From: Bacillus_BA songklensis
GTDB lineage: Bacteria; Bacillota; Bacilli; Bacillales; Bacillaceae_H
Assembly (NCBI RefSeq): GCF_042649685.1
Contig: NZ_JBHRZT010000052.1
Coordinates: 372,001 to 436,000, forward strand
Direction of reading: 5' to 3'
DNA length: 64,000 nt
Shown here: piece by piece, positions 7,770 through 16,145 of the stretch
Numbering within the stretch: the first letter of the stretch is position 1
How the letters are laid out: every line of letters begins with the position of its first letter
The notes under the pieces: generated by a model
Databases searched by the model: none
What the model saw: only the letters and a program-made list of their open reading frames with translations
What the model was told of the DNA's origin: nothing
Program-made: the position numbers and the translations under genes

Positions 7770-9143
7770 ATGGGCCGTTCAGAGCAAAAAGAGTTGCGGG
7801 AAGAAACAGAACAAAGATTATTAGAATTGCTGATAGAAGAAAAGATCGAGGAGTTTCGTGAAGAGTTTCTCGTCCTCCATTCCTACGACCAAGCTAAGTT
7901 TTATGCCGAGTTAGATGAGAATCAACGGCTTCAGCTTTACCGGTTTTTATCTCCTAGTGAAGTAGCATATATATTTGAAACGTTAGAAGTGCCGGAGGAA
8001 GATTATCAGCAATTATTAGCGGAAATGCACCCCTCCTTTGCCGCTGACATGCTTTCACATATGTATGCTGACGATGCAGTGGACGTCTTAAATGAACTTG
8101 ATAAGGAGCAGGCAGCCAGCTATTTAACGATTATGGATGATGAGGCAGCCCAGGAGATTAAAGAACTGCTTCATTACGAAGAGTATACAGCTGGCAGTAT
8201 CATGACAACGGAGTTCATCTCTATTCAAGCGAATCAAACCGTACGATCTGCCATGCGAATCTTGAAGAGAGAAGCCCTGGAAGCAGAGACGATTTATTAT
8301 GTGTATGTAATTGACGATGAAAAAAAGCTGGTAGGGGTTGTGTCCCTTCGTGATTTGATTGTATCTGATGATGAGACCATGATTTCAGACATTATGTATG
8401 ACCGAGTAGTTTCCGCGTCAGTTGCACAAGACCAGGAAGAGGTAGCCCAAACCATGAGGGACTATAACTTTCTGGCTCTGCCTGTTGTCGATTTTCAAAA
8501 TCACTTGCTTGGAATCATCACAGTAGATGATGTCATCGACGTTATTGATGAAGAAGCATCTGACGATTATTCCAAGCTGGCGGCAATAAGTGATGTCGAT
8601 GCCGTCGACAAGGGGCCGTTCAATGCTGCACGCAAGCGGTTGCCGTGGCTTATCATTTTATTGTTCTTGGGAATGCTGACAGCAAGCCTGATCGGAAGAT
8701 TCGAGGAAACCTTAAATAAGGTGGCGATTCTGGCTGTGTTTATTCCCCTTATTGCAGGAATGGCAGGAAATACAGGAACACAGGCATTGGCTGTTGCAAT
8801 CCGTGGTCTCGCAACAGGGGAGGTAGGAAACGAAAGTAAATGGAAGCTAATTGCACGAGAAGCGGGAACCGGTCTTATTACCGGTGGTACGTGCGGAATT
8901 CTCGTTACAGGTGTCGTATATATATGGCATGGAGATGTTTTTCTCGGTTTGCTTGTAGGAGCTTCCATCTTTGCGACCTTGACTGTCGCAACACTGGCCG
9001 GTTCGCTTGTCCCGCTCATTATGCACCGATTGAACATTGACCCTGCTGTTGCGTCTGGTCCGTTTATTACCACGATTAATGATATTATTAGCATTTTAAT
9101 TTATTTTGGTTTAGCGACATTATTCATGAGTTATCTACAGTAG
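7770..9143 (+). CDS. mgtE: Magnesium transporter MgtE
   Basis: Mg2+ channel of the inner membrane, 457 residues. An acidic N-terminal superhelical domain (~20-125, with EEMHPSFAADMLSHM and AVDVLNELD) is followed by two CBS domains (~130-255, e.g. AGSIMTTEFISI and VVSLRDLIVSDDE), a connecting helix and five membrane helices (~288-457) with the pore stretch AGMAGNTGTQALAVAIRGLA. CBS domains sense cytosolic Mg2+ and gate the channel. It is followed after 25 bases by a cation/proton antiporter, probably the same transcript. The start has GAGGTGGTG. Confidence 0.95.
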   Translation: MGRSEQKELREETEQRLLELLIEEKIEEFREEFLVLHSYDQAKFYAELDENQRLQLYRFLSPSEVAYIFETLEVPEEDYQQLLAEMHPSFAADMLSHMYADDAVDVLNELDKEQAASYLTIMDDEAAQEIKELLHYEEYTAGSIMTTEFISIQANQTVRSAMRILKREALEAETIYYVYVIDDEKKLVGVVSLRDLIVSDDETMISDIMYDRVVSASVAQDQEEVAQTMRDYNFLALPVVDFQNHLLGIITVDDVIDVIDEEASDDYSKLAAISDVDAVDKGPFNAARKRLPWLIILLFLGMLTASLIGRFEETLNKVAILAVFIPLIAGMAGNTGTQALAVAIRGLATGEVGNESKWKLIAREAGTGLITGGTCGILVTGVVYIWHGDVFLGLLVGASIFATLTVATLAGSLVPLIMHRLNIDPAVASGPFITTINDIISILIYFGLATLFMSYLQ

Positions 9144-9168
9144 TATTGAGATAAAGGAGGGGATTAGT

Positions 9169-11028
9169 ATGGAACATCATGCTTCAGTGACATCACTGCT
9201 GATTGTAATTATTGTTGCCTTTTTGACCCCTATTTTGCTGCACCGTCTCAGGTTGAGAGTCATTCCTGTCGTAGTGGCGGAAATCATTATGGGATTGATT
9301 ATTGGACAAAGCGGTTTGAATCTTGTAGAGCAAGATATGTGGCTGGAAACATTGTCAACGCTTGGCTTTATCTTTTTAATGTTTTTGAGTGGATTGGAAA
9401 TTGACTTTTCCGCTTTTGCAGGGAGCAAGAAAAAAGAAAAACTCCCCAATGGAAACAATGCCCCTAATCCGTTTACGATATCAACGCTGATTTTTTTGGC
9501 TGTTTTTGCTATTTCTCTTTTCCTTTCTTATCTTTTTGTTTGGACAGGATTTATTGATAATGCCTTTTTAATGACATTAATCATTTCGACCATTTCACTT
9601 GGCGTTGTAGTGCCAACTCTTAAAGAAGCGCAAATCATGAAAAGTACGATTGGACAGATCATTTTGCTTGTAGCCGTTATCGCTGACCTTGTCACCATGA
9701 TCTTACTCGCTGTTTTTGCTTCTTTATATGAAAAAGGCGGCGGGAACACATGGCTGCTTCTCATTTTATTTGGGGCAGGTGTCATCATCTACTTTTTCGG
9801 TAAATCATTTAAGCACCGTTCATTCCTTGAGACGATGTCGAAAGGAACGATCCAAATTGGTACGCGGGCTGTGTTTACCCTCATTATCGTGTTAGTAGCG
9901 GTTTCGGAATCCATTGGAGCTGAGAACATTTTAGGTGCGTTCCTTGCGGGCGTACTTGTGTCTTTATTATCTCCTAATCCCGATTTGGTTCATAAACTGG
10001 ACTCATTTGGCTACGGCTTTCTTATCCCTATCTTTTTTGTAATGGTCGGAGTCAAGTTGGATGTCTGGTCACTATTTACGGATGACAGGATTCTTATTTT
10101 AATTCCATTATTGCTTCTCGCACTATTCATATCAAAAGCAATCCCGGCCATGATATTGAAAGCTTGGTATGATACGAAAACTGTGCTTGCTTCTGGCTTC
10201 TTGTTAACATCGACTCTTTCACTTGTGATTGCCGCAGCCACAATTGGCGAAAAGCTGGGTGTCATTGATGCCCAAATGTCAGGTGCTCTTATTTTAGTAG
10301 CAATCATAAGCTGTATTATTACTCCAATTGTATTTAAAAAACTCTTCCCGAAAAAAACGGCCGAGGATACGAAAATTACAGTGAACTTTATCGGGGCCAA
10401 TCAGTTTACCCTGCCGGTTGTCCGTGAATTGAATGAAAAAATGTATGACTACACCATTTTTCATCCAAAGCAGGACAAAGTAGAAGAAGTGATTGCAGAC
10501 CCGGTTTTTCATATTAAAGAAATTGAAAGCTATGAACTTGATTTATTAAAGAAAAATGGTGCATTTGATACGGACGTTCTTGTTATTACATCAGGTGAAG
10601 AAAAGCGAAATGCCGCCATTGCCTTGGCGGCAAAGGAGTATGGAATAGAACGCGTTATTGCCCGTGTGGAAACACCCGAGTTAGAAGAGCGGCTAAGAGA
10701 AGCCAATATCGAAGTCTTTTCGGTTCTCTTATCGACGAAAGCACTGATGAAGGCTTTAATTGAATCACCAAAAGTCATCAATATTTTAACGAATCAAGAC
10801 AGCGCTCTTTATGAGATTGATCTTGAAAACAGCAAATATGACGGCTTAGCTTTACGAAATTTCCCATTTACCGGAGACATTATCTTTGTACGAATTTTCC
10901 GCGGGAAAGACTCCATCGTTCCGCATGGAGATACGGAGCTGCAGCTCGGCGATAAGCTTATTGTGACTGGTTCCCAGGAATATGTAAGTGAATTAAGAAG
11001 GGCAATGGAGTTTTGTGAAGAATGCTAA
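9169..11028 (+). CDS. yjbQ: Monovalent cation:proton antiporter with TrkA domains (YjbQ-like)
   Basis: CPA2/KefB-type antiporter of 619 residues. About 12 membrane helices occupy 1-395, with acidic residues in helices (AVIADLVTM, VGVKLDV). A TrkA-N/RCK-like nucleotide-binding domain follows (~400-520), and a TrkA-C domain closes the protein (~535-619, GLALRNFPFTGDIIFVRIFRG, PHGDTELQLGDKLIVTG). Such domains usually gate K+ or Na+ exchange by nucleotides. Position and architecture match B. subtilis YjbQ. AAAGGAGGGG precedes the start. Confidence 0.9.
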   Translation: MEHHASVTSLLIVIIVAFLTPILLHRLRLRVIPVVVAEIIMGLIIGQSGLNLVEQDMWLETLSTLGFIFLMFLSGLEIDFSAFAGSKKKEKLPNGNNAPNPFTISTLIFLAVFAISLFLSYLFVWTGFIDNAFLMTLIISTISLGVVVPTLKEAQIMKSTIGQIILLVAVIADLVTMILLAVFASLYEKGGGNTWLLLILFGAGVIIYFFGKSFKHRSFLETMSKGTIQIGTRAVFTLIIVLVAVSESIGAENILGAFLAGVLVSLLSPNPDLVHKLDSFGYGFLIPIFFVMVGVKLDVWSLFTDDRILILIPLLLLALFISKAIPAMILKAWYDTKTVLASGFLLTSTLSLVIAAATIGEKLGVIDAQMSGALILVAIISCIITPIVFKKLFPKKTAEDTKITVNFIGANQFTLPVVRELNEKMYDYTIFHPKQDKVEEVIADPVFHIKEIESYELDLLKKNGAFDTDVLVITSGEEKRNAAIALAAKEYGIERVIARVETPELEERLREANIEVFSVLLSTKALMKALIESPKVINILTNQDSALYEIDLENSKYDGLALRNFPFTGDIIFVRIFRGKDSIVPHGDTELQLGDKLIVTGSQEYVSELRRAMEFCEEC

Positions 11029-11078
11029 AGAGGATAAGTCAAAAGAGATAAAAAGCATCCCTTTTGACTTATCCTCCT
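11029..11078 (+). terminator. Terminator of yjbQ
   Basis: AGAGGATAAGTCAAAAG pairs with CTTTTGACTTATCCTCCT across a 15-base loop, directly after the yjbQ stop. No strong T-run follows; the next ~100 bases are a repeat that itself contains a second hairpin (AAGGACCC/GGGTCCTT). Confidence 0.6.
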
Positions 11079-11180
11079 GAAAGGACCCATCATGAAAATC
11101 CGGCAAAATCAACGGATTCAGTGACGGGTCCTTTCAATAGAAATCAAGTTTTATGATTGATTGAAGACTTATTGGGAGCT
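11079..11180. repeat. Post-terminator repeat, copy 1
   Basis: About 100 bases that align with 34062-34161: TCATGAAAATCC, GCAAAA, CAA, GGATTC, GTGA, GGGTCCTTTCA, AATCA, GATT, ATTGA, GGGA in the same order and spacing. AAGGACCC near the start pairs with GGGTCCTTTC. Confidence 0.65.
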
Positions 11181-11229
11181 TATGAGACATAGCTCCTTTT
11201 TTATTTAAGATGATTGCTGCGAATTAATC

Positions 11230-11260
11230 TTTACAAACTGTAGACTATTTATGATATACT
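11230..11260 (+). promoter_or_regulatory. Promoter of fabI
   Basis: TTTACA and TATACT separated by 19 bases (18 if TTACAA is used), immediately upstream of the FapR box and about 50 bases from the fabI start. Confidence 0.55.
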
Positions 11261-11262
11261 AG

Positions 11263-11284
11263 TTTTAAGACTAGGTACTAATAA
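11263..11284. promoter_or_regulatory. FapR operator of fabI
   Basis: TTAAGACTAGGTACTAA, the reverse complement of TTAGTACCTAGTCTTAA, matches the known FapR binding consensus for fatty-acid genes. It lies at the transcription start region just after the -10 box, where FapR represses until malonyl-CoA releases it. Confidence 0.88.
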
Positions 11285-11312
11285 CTTGTGTTAAATAGGA
11301 GGGTATGAAAAA

Positions 11313-12092
11313 ATGAAAAGTTTATCCTTGGAAAACCGCACATATGTGGTAATGGGAGTGGCAAATAAACGCAGCATCGCTTGGGGGATTGCCCGTTCTC
11401 TTCATGAAGCAGGGGCGAGATTGATTTTTACATACGTCGGAGAGCGTTTAGAAAAGAGTGTACGTGATCTTGCTGAAAGCTTAGAACGCGAAGATTCGCT
11501 TGTGCTTCCTTGTGATGTGACAAGTGACGAGGACATTGAAAAATGTTTTGCGACCATTAAAGAAGAAGTAGGCGTTATTCATGGAATCGCTCACTGCATC
11601 GCATTTGCAAACAAAGAAGAACTGCAAGGTGAGTATATGAATACGAACCGTGAAGGGTTCTTGCTTGCTCATAACATTAGTTCTTATTCTTTAACGGCTG
11701 TGGCAAAAGCAAGTAAAGATTTAATGGCAGAAGGGGGAAGCATTGTTACGTTGACGTATCTTGGCGGAGAGCGTGTTGTTACTAACTATAATGTAATGGG
11801 GGTAGCGAAAGCATCGCTTGACGCAAGTGTAAAGTATTTAGCGGCTGATTTAGGAAAATATGGTATTCGTGTAAACTCAATTTCAGCTGGACCGATCCGT
11901 ACTCTTTCCGCTAAAGGCATCAGTGACTTCAATTCGATTTTAAAAGAAATTGAAGAGCGTTCACCTCTTCGTCGTACAACAACTCCGGAAGAAGTGGGAG
12001 ACACAGCTGTCTTCTTATTCAGTGATTTTGCCCGCGGCATTACGGGTGAAAATATCCACGTGGATTCCGGATTCCACATTATCGCACGCTAA
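11313..12092 (+). CDS. fabI: Enoyl-[acyl-carrier-protein] reductase FabI
   Basis: NAD(P)H-dependent reductase for the last step of each fatty-acid elongation cycle, 259 residues, SDR fold. The nucleotide loop GVANKRSIAWG is at 15-25. The FabI-type catalytic pair is Y159-x6-K166 (YNVMGVAK) with Y149 before it. SAGPIRTLSA is the substrate loop region targeted by triclosan-type inhibitors. Control by the FapR box upstream is expected. Order fabI-cotO matches B. subtilis. Confidence 0.96.
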   Translation: MKSLSLENRTYVVMGVANKRSIAWGIARSLHEAGARLIFTYVGERLEKSVRDLAESLEREDSLVLPCDVTSDEDIEKCFATIKEEVGVIHGIAHCIAFANKEELQGEYMNTNREGFLLAHNISSYSLTAVAKASKDLMAEGGSIVTLTYLGGERVVTNYNVMGVAKASLDASVKYLAADLGKYGIRVNSISAGPIRTLSAKGISDFNSILKEIEERSPLRRTTTPEEVGDTAVFLFSDFARGITGENIHVDSGFHIIAR

Positions 12093-12100
12093 AAACAGGG

Positions 12101-12149
12101 AGCTGACCCGAAAGGTACGTAACGTGCCTTTTGGGTCAAGCTTTTTTTT
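12101..12149 (+). terminator. Terminator of fabI
   Basis: AGCTGACCCGAAAGGTACGT pairs with ACGTGCCTTTTGGGTCAAGCT (a near-perfect 20-base stem) followed by a run of eight T. Confidence 0.88.
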
Positions 12150-12156
12150 ATTTGGT

Positions 12157-12242
12157 GTAAAAAAATAAAAGAATCGGTCCAAACTGGTGTAAGGGAAGCC
12201 GCCACAACGACCCAAACCAGAAAGGAACGATTCTTTTATGAA
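12157..12242. repeat. Large imperfect inverted repeat after fabI
   Basis: AAAAGAATCGGTCC at the left and GGAACGATTCTTTTA at the right form outer arms; CTGGT and ACCAG give an inner pair. The ~85-base element follows the fabI terminator. It may be a decayed mobile repeat or a structured RNA; nothing more can be said. The remaining bases to cotO carry the cotO promoter. Confidence 0.4.
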
Positions 12243-12418
12243 ACATAATCATTGATGAAGAGCAGGACGTGTTCCTGTGTGCAGCTGTCCATCTTTTAAA
12301 ATAATCGGTTCATCGTGCTCCGTGATTGTTAAGGCCTTTTGGAGATAATATGCTGGATCAGTGACCGGCCGACTTTTTTTGTAATAGATGCATTTATTTC
12401 TATAAAAGTAAAAAAAAG

Positions 12419-12449
12419 AACAAGTTTGCTGTATAAGGGGCATACATTT
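12419..12449 (+). promoter_or_regulatory. Candidate sigma-K promoter of cotO
   Basis: CATACATTT resembles the sigma-K -10 element (CATAnnnTA), with an AAC at the -35 position about 19 bases upstream. Transcription would start ~30 bases before the cotO start. CotO is made late in the mother cell in B. subtilis, which fits. Confidence 0.4.
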
Positions 12450-12487
12450 TTAAGAGAGTGCTATCTGATCTATGGAGGGATGCTTCA

Positions 12488-12958
12488 ATGAAAAGCTCAA
12501 GAACAAAAACGGAAGCAAATGCCCCGTTAATGTATATTGTACAGCCGGACATTAAACAGTCGACGCGGCCGATGCAGTCCTTTTTTAGTTCTAATGCTAA
12601 AAAGGATCAACAAGAAGAAGTGCCGGGGGAGACCGTAAGCAAGAAGCCGGAAACAAAAGAGGAACCCAATTTTTCTATTATTTCTTCCGTGAAAGAAGAG
12701 GAATTCGAAAAAGAGGAGCCGAAAAAGCCTCATAAAATGTTCCAGGAGATGTCAATTAAAGAAAAGGCTTCATTTCTCGTGCAGTTTCCCAAACACATGT
12801 CCCAGCCTATTTGTGATGTGATGACAAAAGAAAAAACGTATCGGGGAACGATCATTGAAGTGAATCCAGAAAAGCTTTCCATCATCACTCCGCCTCAAAA
12901 GGAACCCGTTTCGGTTCCGCTGCAAGCCGTCACACAAATTGCCATTATCAAAATTTGA
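12488..12958 (+). CDS. cotO: Spore coat morphogenetic protein CotO
   Basis: A 156-residue coat protein placed as CotO (YjbX) by position directly after fabI and by its layout. It has a highly charged, Lys/Glu-rich disordered N-terminal half and a compact C-terminal domain (EMSIKEKASFLVQFP, YRGTIIEVNPEKLSII). In B. subtilis CotO controls assembly of the outer coat under CotE/CotH. It starts at MKSSRTKTEAN behind TGGAGGGATG; the frame extends upstream without a ribosome site. The cotZYXWV genes that follow in B. subtilis are absent here. Confidence 0.82.
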   Translation: MKSSRTKTEANAPLMYIVQPDIKQSTRPMQSFFSSNAKKDQQEEVPGETVSKKPETKEEPNFSIISSVKEEEFEKEEPKKPHKMFQEMSIKEKASFLVQFPKHMSQPICDVMTKEKTYRGTIIEVNPEKLSIITPPQKEPVSVPLQAVTQIAIIKI

Positions 12959-12978
12959 GAGATGATAAAACTGAGTTG

Positions 12979-13018
12979 AAAGCTAACACGATGTTTAATC
13001 ATTGCGTTAGCTTTTTTA
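12979..13018 (+). terminator. Terminator of cotO
   Basis: AAAGCTAACACGATG pairs with CATTGCGTTAGCTTT (one bulge), followed by TTTTA. Confidence 0.8.
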
Positions 13019-13161
13019 TGTTGGAAAACACCAACGGTCATGAAAGAAATTCAATGAACGAGTTTCAGAAAAAGGGTGGAGAACATATTGTATAGCAGAT
13101 AAGGCTGATATCATCCTTTTTATTCGTTTGTTTTGCCTACAAACCAAAGGGTGGTGCAAAA

Positions 13162-13503
13162 ATGGATATGACATGGTTTGAGCTTATCTTGTTTGTTCTA
13201 GCGACATTTCGTTTAACAAGACTCATTGTCTTTGACAAGATTACCTTGTTTTTACGTAAGCCTTTTCATGAAGTGGTGGAAGAAACACAAGAAGATGGAA
13301 GCGTTGTGACGTATTTGAACGTCCGCGGAACAGGGATACGCAAGTGGATTGGAGAATTACTCAGCTGTTATTGGTGTACGGGGATGTGGTGTGCCATTTT
13401 CCTTTATCTTGGATTTGTCTATATTCCTCATCTTACGTTGCCTGTTGTCACGATCCTTGCGATCGCAGGCGTAGCGGGTATTCTTGAGTCCCGTTTGGAA
13501 TGA
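13162..13503 (+). CDS. yjcA: DUF1360 sporulation membrane protein YjcA
   Basis: A 113-residue protein with an N-terminal membrane helix (FELILFVLATFRLTRLIVFD) and one or two C-terminal helices (MWCAIFLYLGFVYI, VVTILAIAGVAGIL). A Cys cluster CYWC at 69-72 plus C77 is conserved in DUF1360. Members are sporulation proteins of unknown biochemical role. It follows cotO as in B. subtilis. GGGTGGTG precedes the start. Confidence 0.82.
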   Translation: MDMTWFELILFVLATFRLTRLIVFDKITLFLRKPFHEVVEETQEDGSVVTYLNVRGTGIRKWIGELLSCYWCTGMWCAIFLYLGFVYIPHLTLPVVTILAIAGVAGILESRLE

Positions 13504-13610
13504 AGCTTTGCTTGAATAAGTTCACAGCCAGCATAGCTTAGGGGAAAAGAAATTCGTTATTGCTTGATATCACAAAACCATCAAAGACATACCAAAGGCA
13601 GGGGAAAAGC

Positions 13611-14435
13611 ATGAGTGTAATGGTCACGGGGGCAAGCGGCCGGCTGGGAAAAGAGCTTGTTTCACGATTACGAGAATGTTATGAAGTGTATGCACTTACA
13701 AAAAAGGAACTCGATGTCACCAATAAAGAAAATGTGCATAATCTTTTACACAAGTTAAAACCGGCTTGCATTTTTCATTGCGCAGCCTATACAGATGTAG
13801 ACGTTTGTGAAGATGAATATGAAAGAGCTTTTGAAATCAACAGCTTCGGTACTTTAAACATTGCAAAGGCAGCCAAAGAGGCTTTTGCCGATCTTGTTTA
13901 TATAAGTACAGGCCATGTATTTGACGGTATGAAAAAGTCGCCTTATCTAGAAAAGGATAAACCCAATCCAATTAATGTGTACGGGGAGAGTAAACGGCTT
14001 GGAGAGCGTTTTGTACTGCTTGTCCATCCGGAAAGCTATGTGATCCGAACATCCTGGCTGTATGGGAAATCCAGTCACAATTTTGTTAACATGGTATTGG
14101 AAAAGGCAAAACAAGAAGAAGAAATTCGGGTGATTAATGATCAATTCGGCTCTCCTACTAATATCCAAGATCTGGCTGAAACGTTAACGACTGTTACAAA
14201 GTATCCATACGGAATCTATCATATTTCGAATGAAGGCTGCTGCAGCTGGTTTGAACTTGCCCAATACATTTATAAAAAAGCAGGGGTTGACCAAAGTTTA
14301 GTGGTTCCCGTTCCATCCGAGCCAGGTAAACTTCCCGCTAGAAGACCTGCCTATTCTGCTTTAGGAGGAAATGCCGATTTTCAAATGCGTTCCTGGAAAG
14401 AAGCTTTAAACGAGTATATACATGAGGCTTTGTGA
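13611..14435 (+). CDS. rfbD: dTDP-4-dehydrorhamnose reductase (RfbD/SpsK type)
   Basis: SDR enzyme of 274 residues that would reduce dTDP-4-keto-L-rhamnose to dTDP-L-rhamnose. The nucleotide motif GASGRLG is at 7-13, HCAAYTDVDVCE at 56-67, and the catalytic Y124-x3-K128 in NVYGESKRLG. No rfbA/B/C genes stand beside it. A role in spore-coat polysaccharide is inferred from neighbouring coat genes and a CgeB-like glycosyltransferase. The start at MSVMVTGASG follows GGGGAAAAGC; the frame opens earlier without a ribosome site. Confidence 0.85.
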   Translation: MSVMVTGASGRLGKELVSRLRECYEVYALTKKELDVTNKENVHNLLHKLKPACIFHCAAYTDVDVCEDEYERAFEINSFGTLNIAKAAKEAFADLVYISTGHVFDGMKKSPYLEKDKPNPINVYGESKRLGERFVLLVHPESYVIRTSWLYGKSSHNFVNMVLEKAKQEEEIRVINDQFGSPTNIQDLAETLTTVTKYPYGIYHISNEGCCSWFELAQYIYKKAGVDQSLVVPVPSEPGKLPARRPAYSALGGNADFQMRSWKEALNEYIHEAL

Positions 14436-14437
14436 TG

Positions 14438-14482
14438 AGGTTGATCTGCAAGCAGTCTTTTTGATGTTTGCAGGTCAACTTC
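14438..14482 (+). terminator. Terminator of rfbD
   Basis: AGGTTGATCTGCAA pairs with TTGCAGGTCAACTT across a 17-base loop just after the stop; no strong T-run. Confidence 0.5.
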
Positions 14483-14580
14483 GAAGCTTTTCTTCTGCCA
14501 TTGCATCATTTACAATAGACTAAAAACGTGTGGAAGTGTTCAATCCACACAAAATGCAATCGTCTAAGGGGAGAATTGAT

Positions 14581-14943
14581 ATGGATATTCGCCAAGCAGT
14601 AAAAGGCGGTGCCTATGATTTACATATGCATACGACGGCTTCGGATGGAGCACTATCACTGAGAGAAGTTGTACATAAAATGAAGCAATTGGGAAAAAGG
14701 ACGATTGCCATTACCGACCACGATACAATGGCTGGAATAGAGGAAGCAGTGGCGGAGCAGCAGTATTAGCCCATCCAGCGGTCATTTCTAACCAAGCTAT
14801 CATTGAAGAATTGTTAAAAATGGGGTTTGACGGAATCGAAGTGTATCACCCTCTTCATAACATTGATAATGAACGGCAATATATGAAATTAGCGCATCAA
14901 TATAATTTGTTTTATACGGGGGGGGGCAGATTTCCACGAGTAA
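14581..14943 (+). pseudogene. Decayed PHP-domain phosphoesterase (internal deletion, frameshift)
   Basis: The first 62 codons encode a PHP metal-binding N-terminus (AYDLHMHTTASDG, AITDHDTMAGIEE) with a normal ribosome site (AAGGGGAGAATTGAT). They then run out of frame at a GCAGTGGCGGAGCAGCAG join. The next stretch, in another frame, is the C-terminal PHP region: AVLAHPAVISNQ, MGFDGIEVYHPLHN, YNLFYTGG. The middle ~100 residues are missing. A run of nine G at ~14928-14936 is one base too long to read into ADFHE, and a stop follows. Intact relatives (YciV/TrpH-like) are ~280 residues. Confidence 0.85.
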
Positions 14944-14955
14944 ATAAACCCGCAT

Positions 14956-14997
14956 AAAAAATTGACATGGGCAAAAAACGCCCATGTCAATTTTTTT
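14956..14997. terminator. Bidirectional-looking terminator
   Basis: AAAAATTGACATGGGC pairs with GCCCATGTCAATTTTT; A-run before and T-run after. It lies between the PHP remnant and the convergent cgeB-like gene. Confidence 0.8.
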
Positions 14998-15182
14998 AGG
15001 GAACTCTTGTAATCTCGTTCAAGATGAGAGAACAGAAAGGCGCGCATAGAAGAATGTTGAAAGAAGCTGAAAAATCAATTTGGGTATGATGGAGAGGAGT
15101 TTTTAGGAAAAAATAGATGATTGTCCTTCCCCAGAGGCTTTTGAGCCAGCCGCGTTTTTTGGCTGGGCGGTTAGTCATATGC

Positions 15183-16145
15183 TTAATGGAGATCACTTTG
15201 AACCGTTTCTATCATATAAGCAAGCCGATGTAAGAAGGTATGATAGTGTTTGGTTTTGTCAGCCGCTCTCCTGGCAATAGCGTTCCTTTCTTGATCAAGA
15301 TCCATATAGTAAAAAAGCTTTTTCAATAAATCTTCTTCATCGTGAAAGGTGACAATGTCCCGGTCAGGCTCGAAGAATGGCGTGATTCCTTCAGAATGTT
15401 GAACGATTTGAAAAGCCTCACAGGCAGCGATGTCAAAGGTTCGATTATTGATGCTGCCATTTGGAATATTCAAGGAATTCTCATTCATTTCTTCTTTTGC
15501 ATCCCGAAGTGTATTTAAATTCACTTTTGAACCGTTATAAAAATGAGCCGTTTTATATGGAGGGAACCAACCGTTAAAAAGATAAAGACGGGGTGTGTTT
15601 TTAATCATACCTTTCCAGCGCCCTACAACAGCAACGGTAAAAGGGGTGTCTTTTAAAATACGCTCAATGAGAGCGATTCGGTTCCTGTAAGGAAAGCCGA
15701 TAAGAGAAATATCGTATTTTGGGGCCATATTTCTTGAGTGGAACACCCCATCATTTGTTCCGAGCGGGAGGTAGTATACGCGATGATGGCCGAGTTCTTC
15801 ATACACAGAAACGGCCTGTTTCTCGATGGTAAAAATATAATCATACCAAGGAGCATATGTTTTGGTGCAATCAATATAATAAGGATCTTCAGTCAACCAT
15901 ACCAATGTTTTAATCCCTTGTTTTTGAATATAATGAAGCTTCTCAAGAGAGAATCGATCCCCAATCATGGTGAGCATTGTATCAGGCTGGAACGTAGAGA
16001 TAGTTTGCTTAAGAATCTCCATGCTTTGCAAGGGGGGAACAACTTTAATAGGAATACTTAGATTATGGCATGACTGAACAATCCACTTATCAAAAAAAGT
16101 ATAAATCCGTCTATGACCGGACGAAACATAAAGTAAACGTGTCAT
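15183..16145 (-). CDS. CgeB/YkvP-like glycosyltransferase
   Basis: A 320-residue protein resembling CgeB/YkvP. The N-terminal half is a DUF3880-like Rossmann domain (TMLTMIGDRF, IKTLVWLTEDPYY, YDYIFTIEKQAVSVYEELGHHRVYYLPLGTN). A GT-B type C-terminal domain carries a probable donor-binding segment (NNRTFDIAACEAFQIVQ, FHDEEDLLKKLFYY). B. subtilis CgeB is a mother-cell protein influencing the spore crust. It is translationally coupled to the upstream coiled-coil gene (start overlaps that stop by four bases). A spore-glycan role is inferred. Confidence 0.78.
   Translation of the reverse strand: MTRLLYVSSGHRRIYTFFDKWIVQSCHNLSIPIKVVPPLQSMEILKQTISTFQPDTMLTMIGDRFSLEKLHYIQKQGIKTLVWLTEDPYYIDCTKTYAPWYDYIFTIEKQAVSVYEELGHHRVYYLPLGTNDGVFHSRNMAPKYDISLIGFPYRNRIALIERILKDTPFTVAVVGRWKGMIKNTPRLYLFNGWFPPYKTAHFYNGSKVNLNTLRDAKEEMNENSLNIPNGSINNRTFDIAACEAFQIVQHSEGITPFFEPDRDIVTFHDEEDLLKKLFYYMDLDQERNAIARRAADKTKHYHTFLHRLAYMIETVQSDLH

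Noticed and set aside
12249..12443. 64-codon minus-strand frame between fabI and cotO
   Set aside because: No ribosome site, and it overlaps the candidate cotO promoter; composition is ordinary for non-coding sequence.
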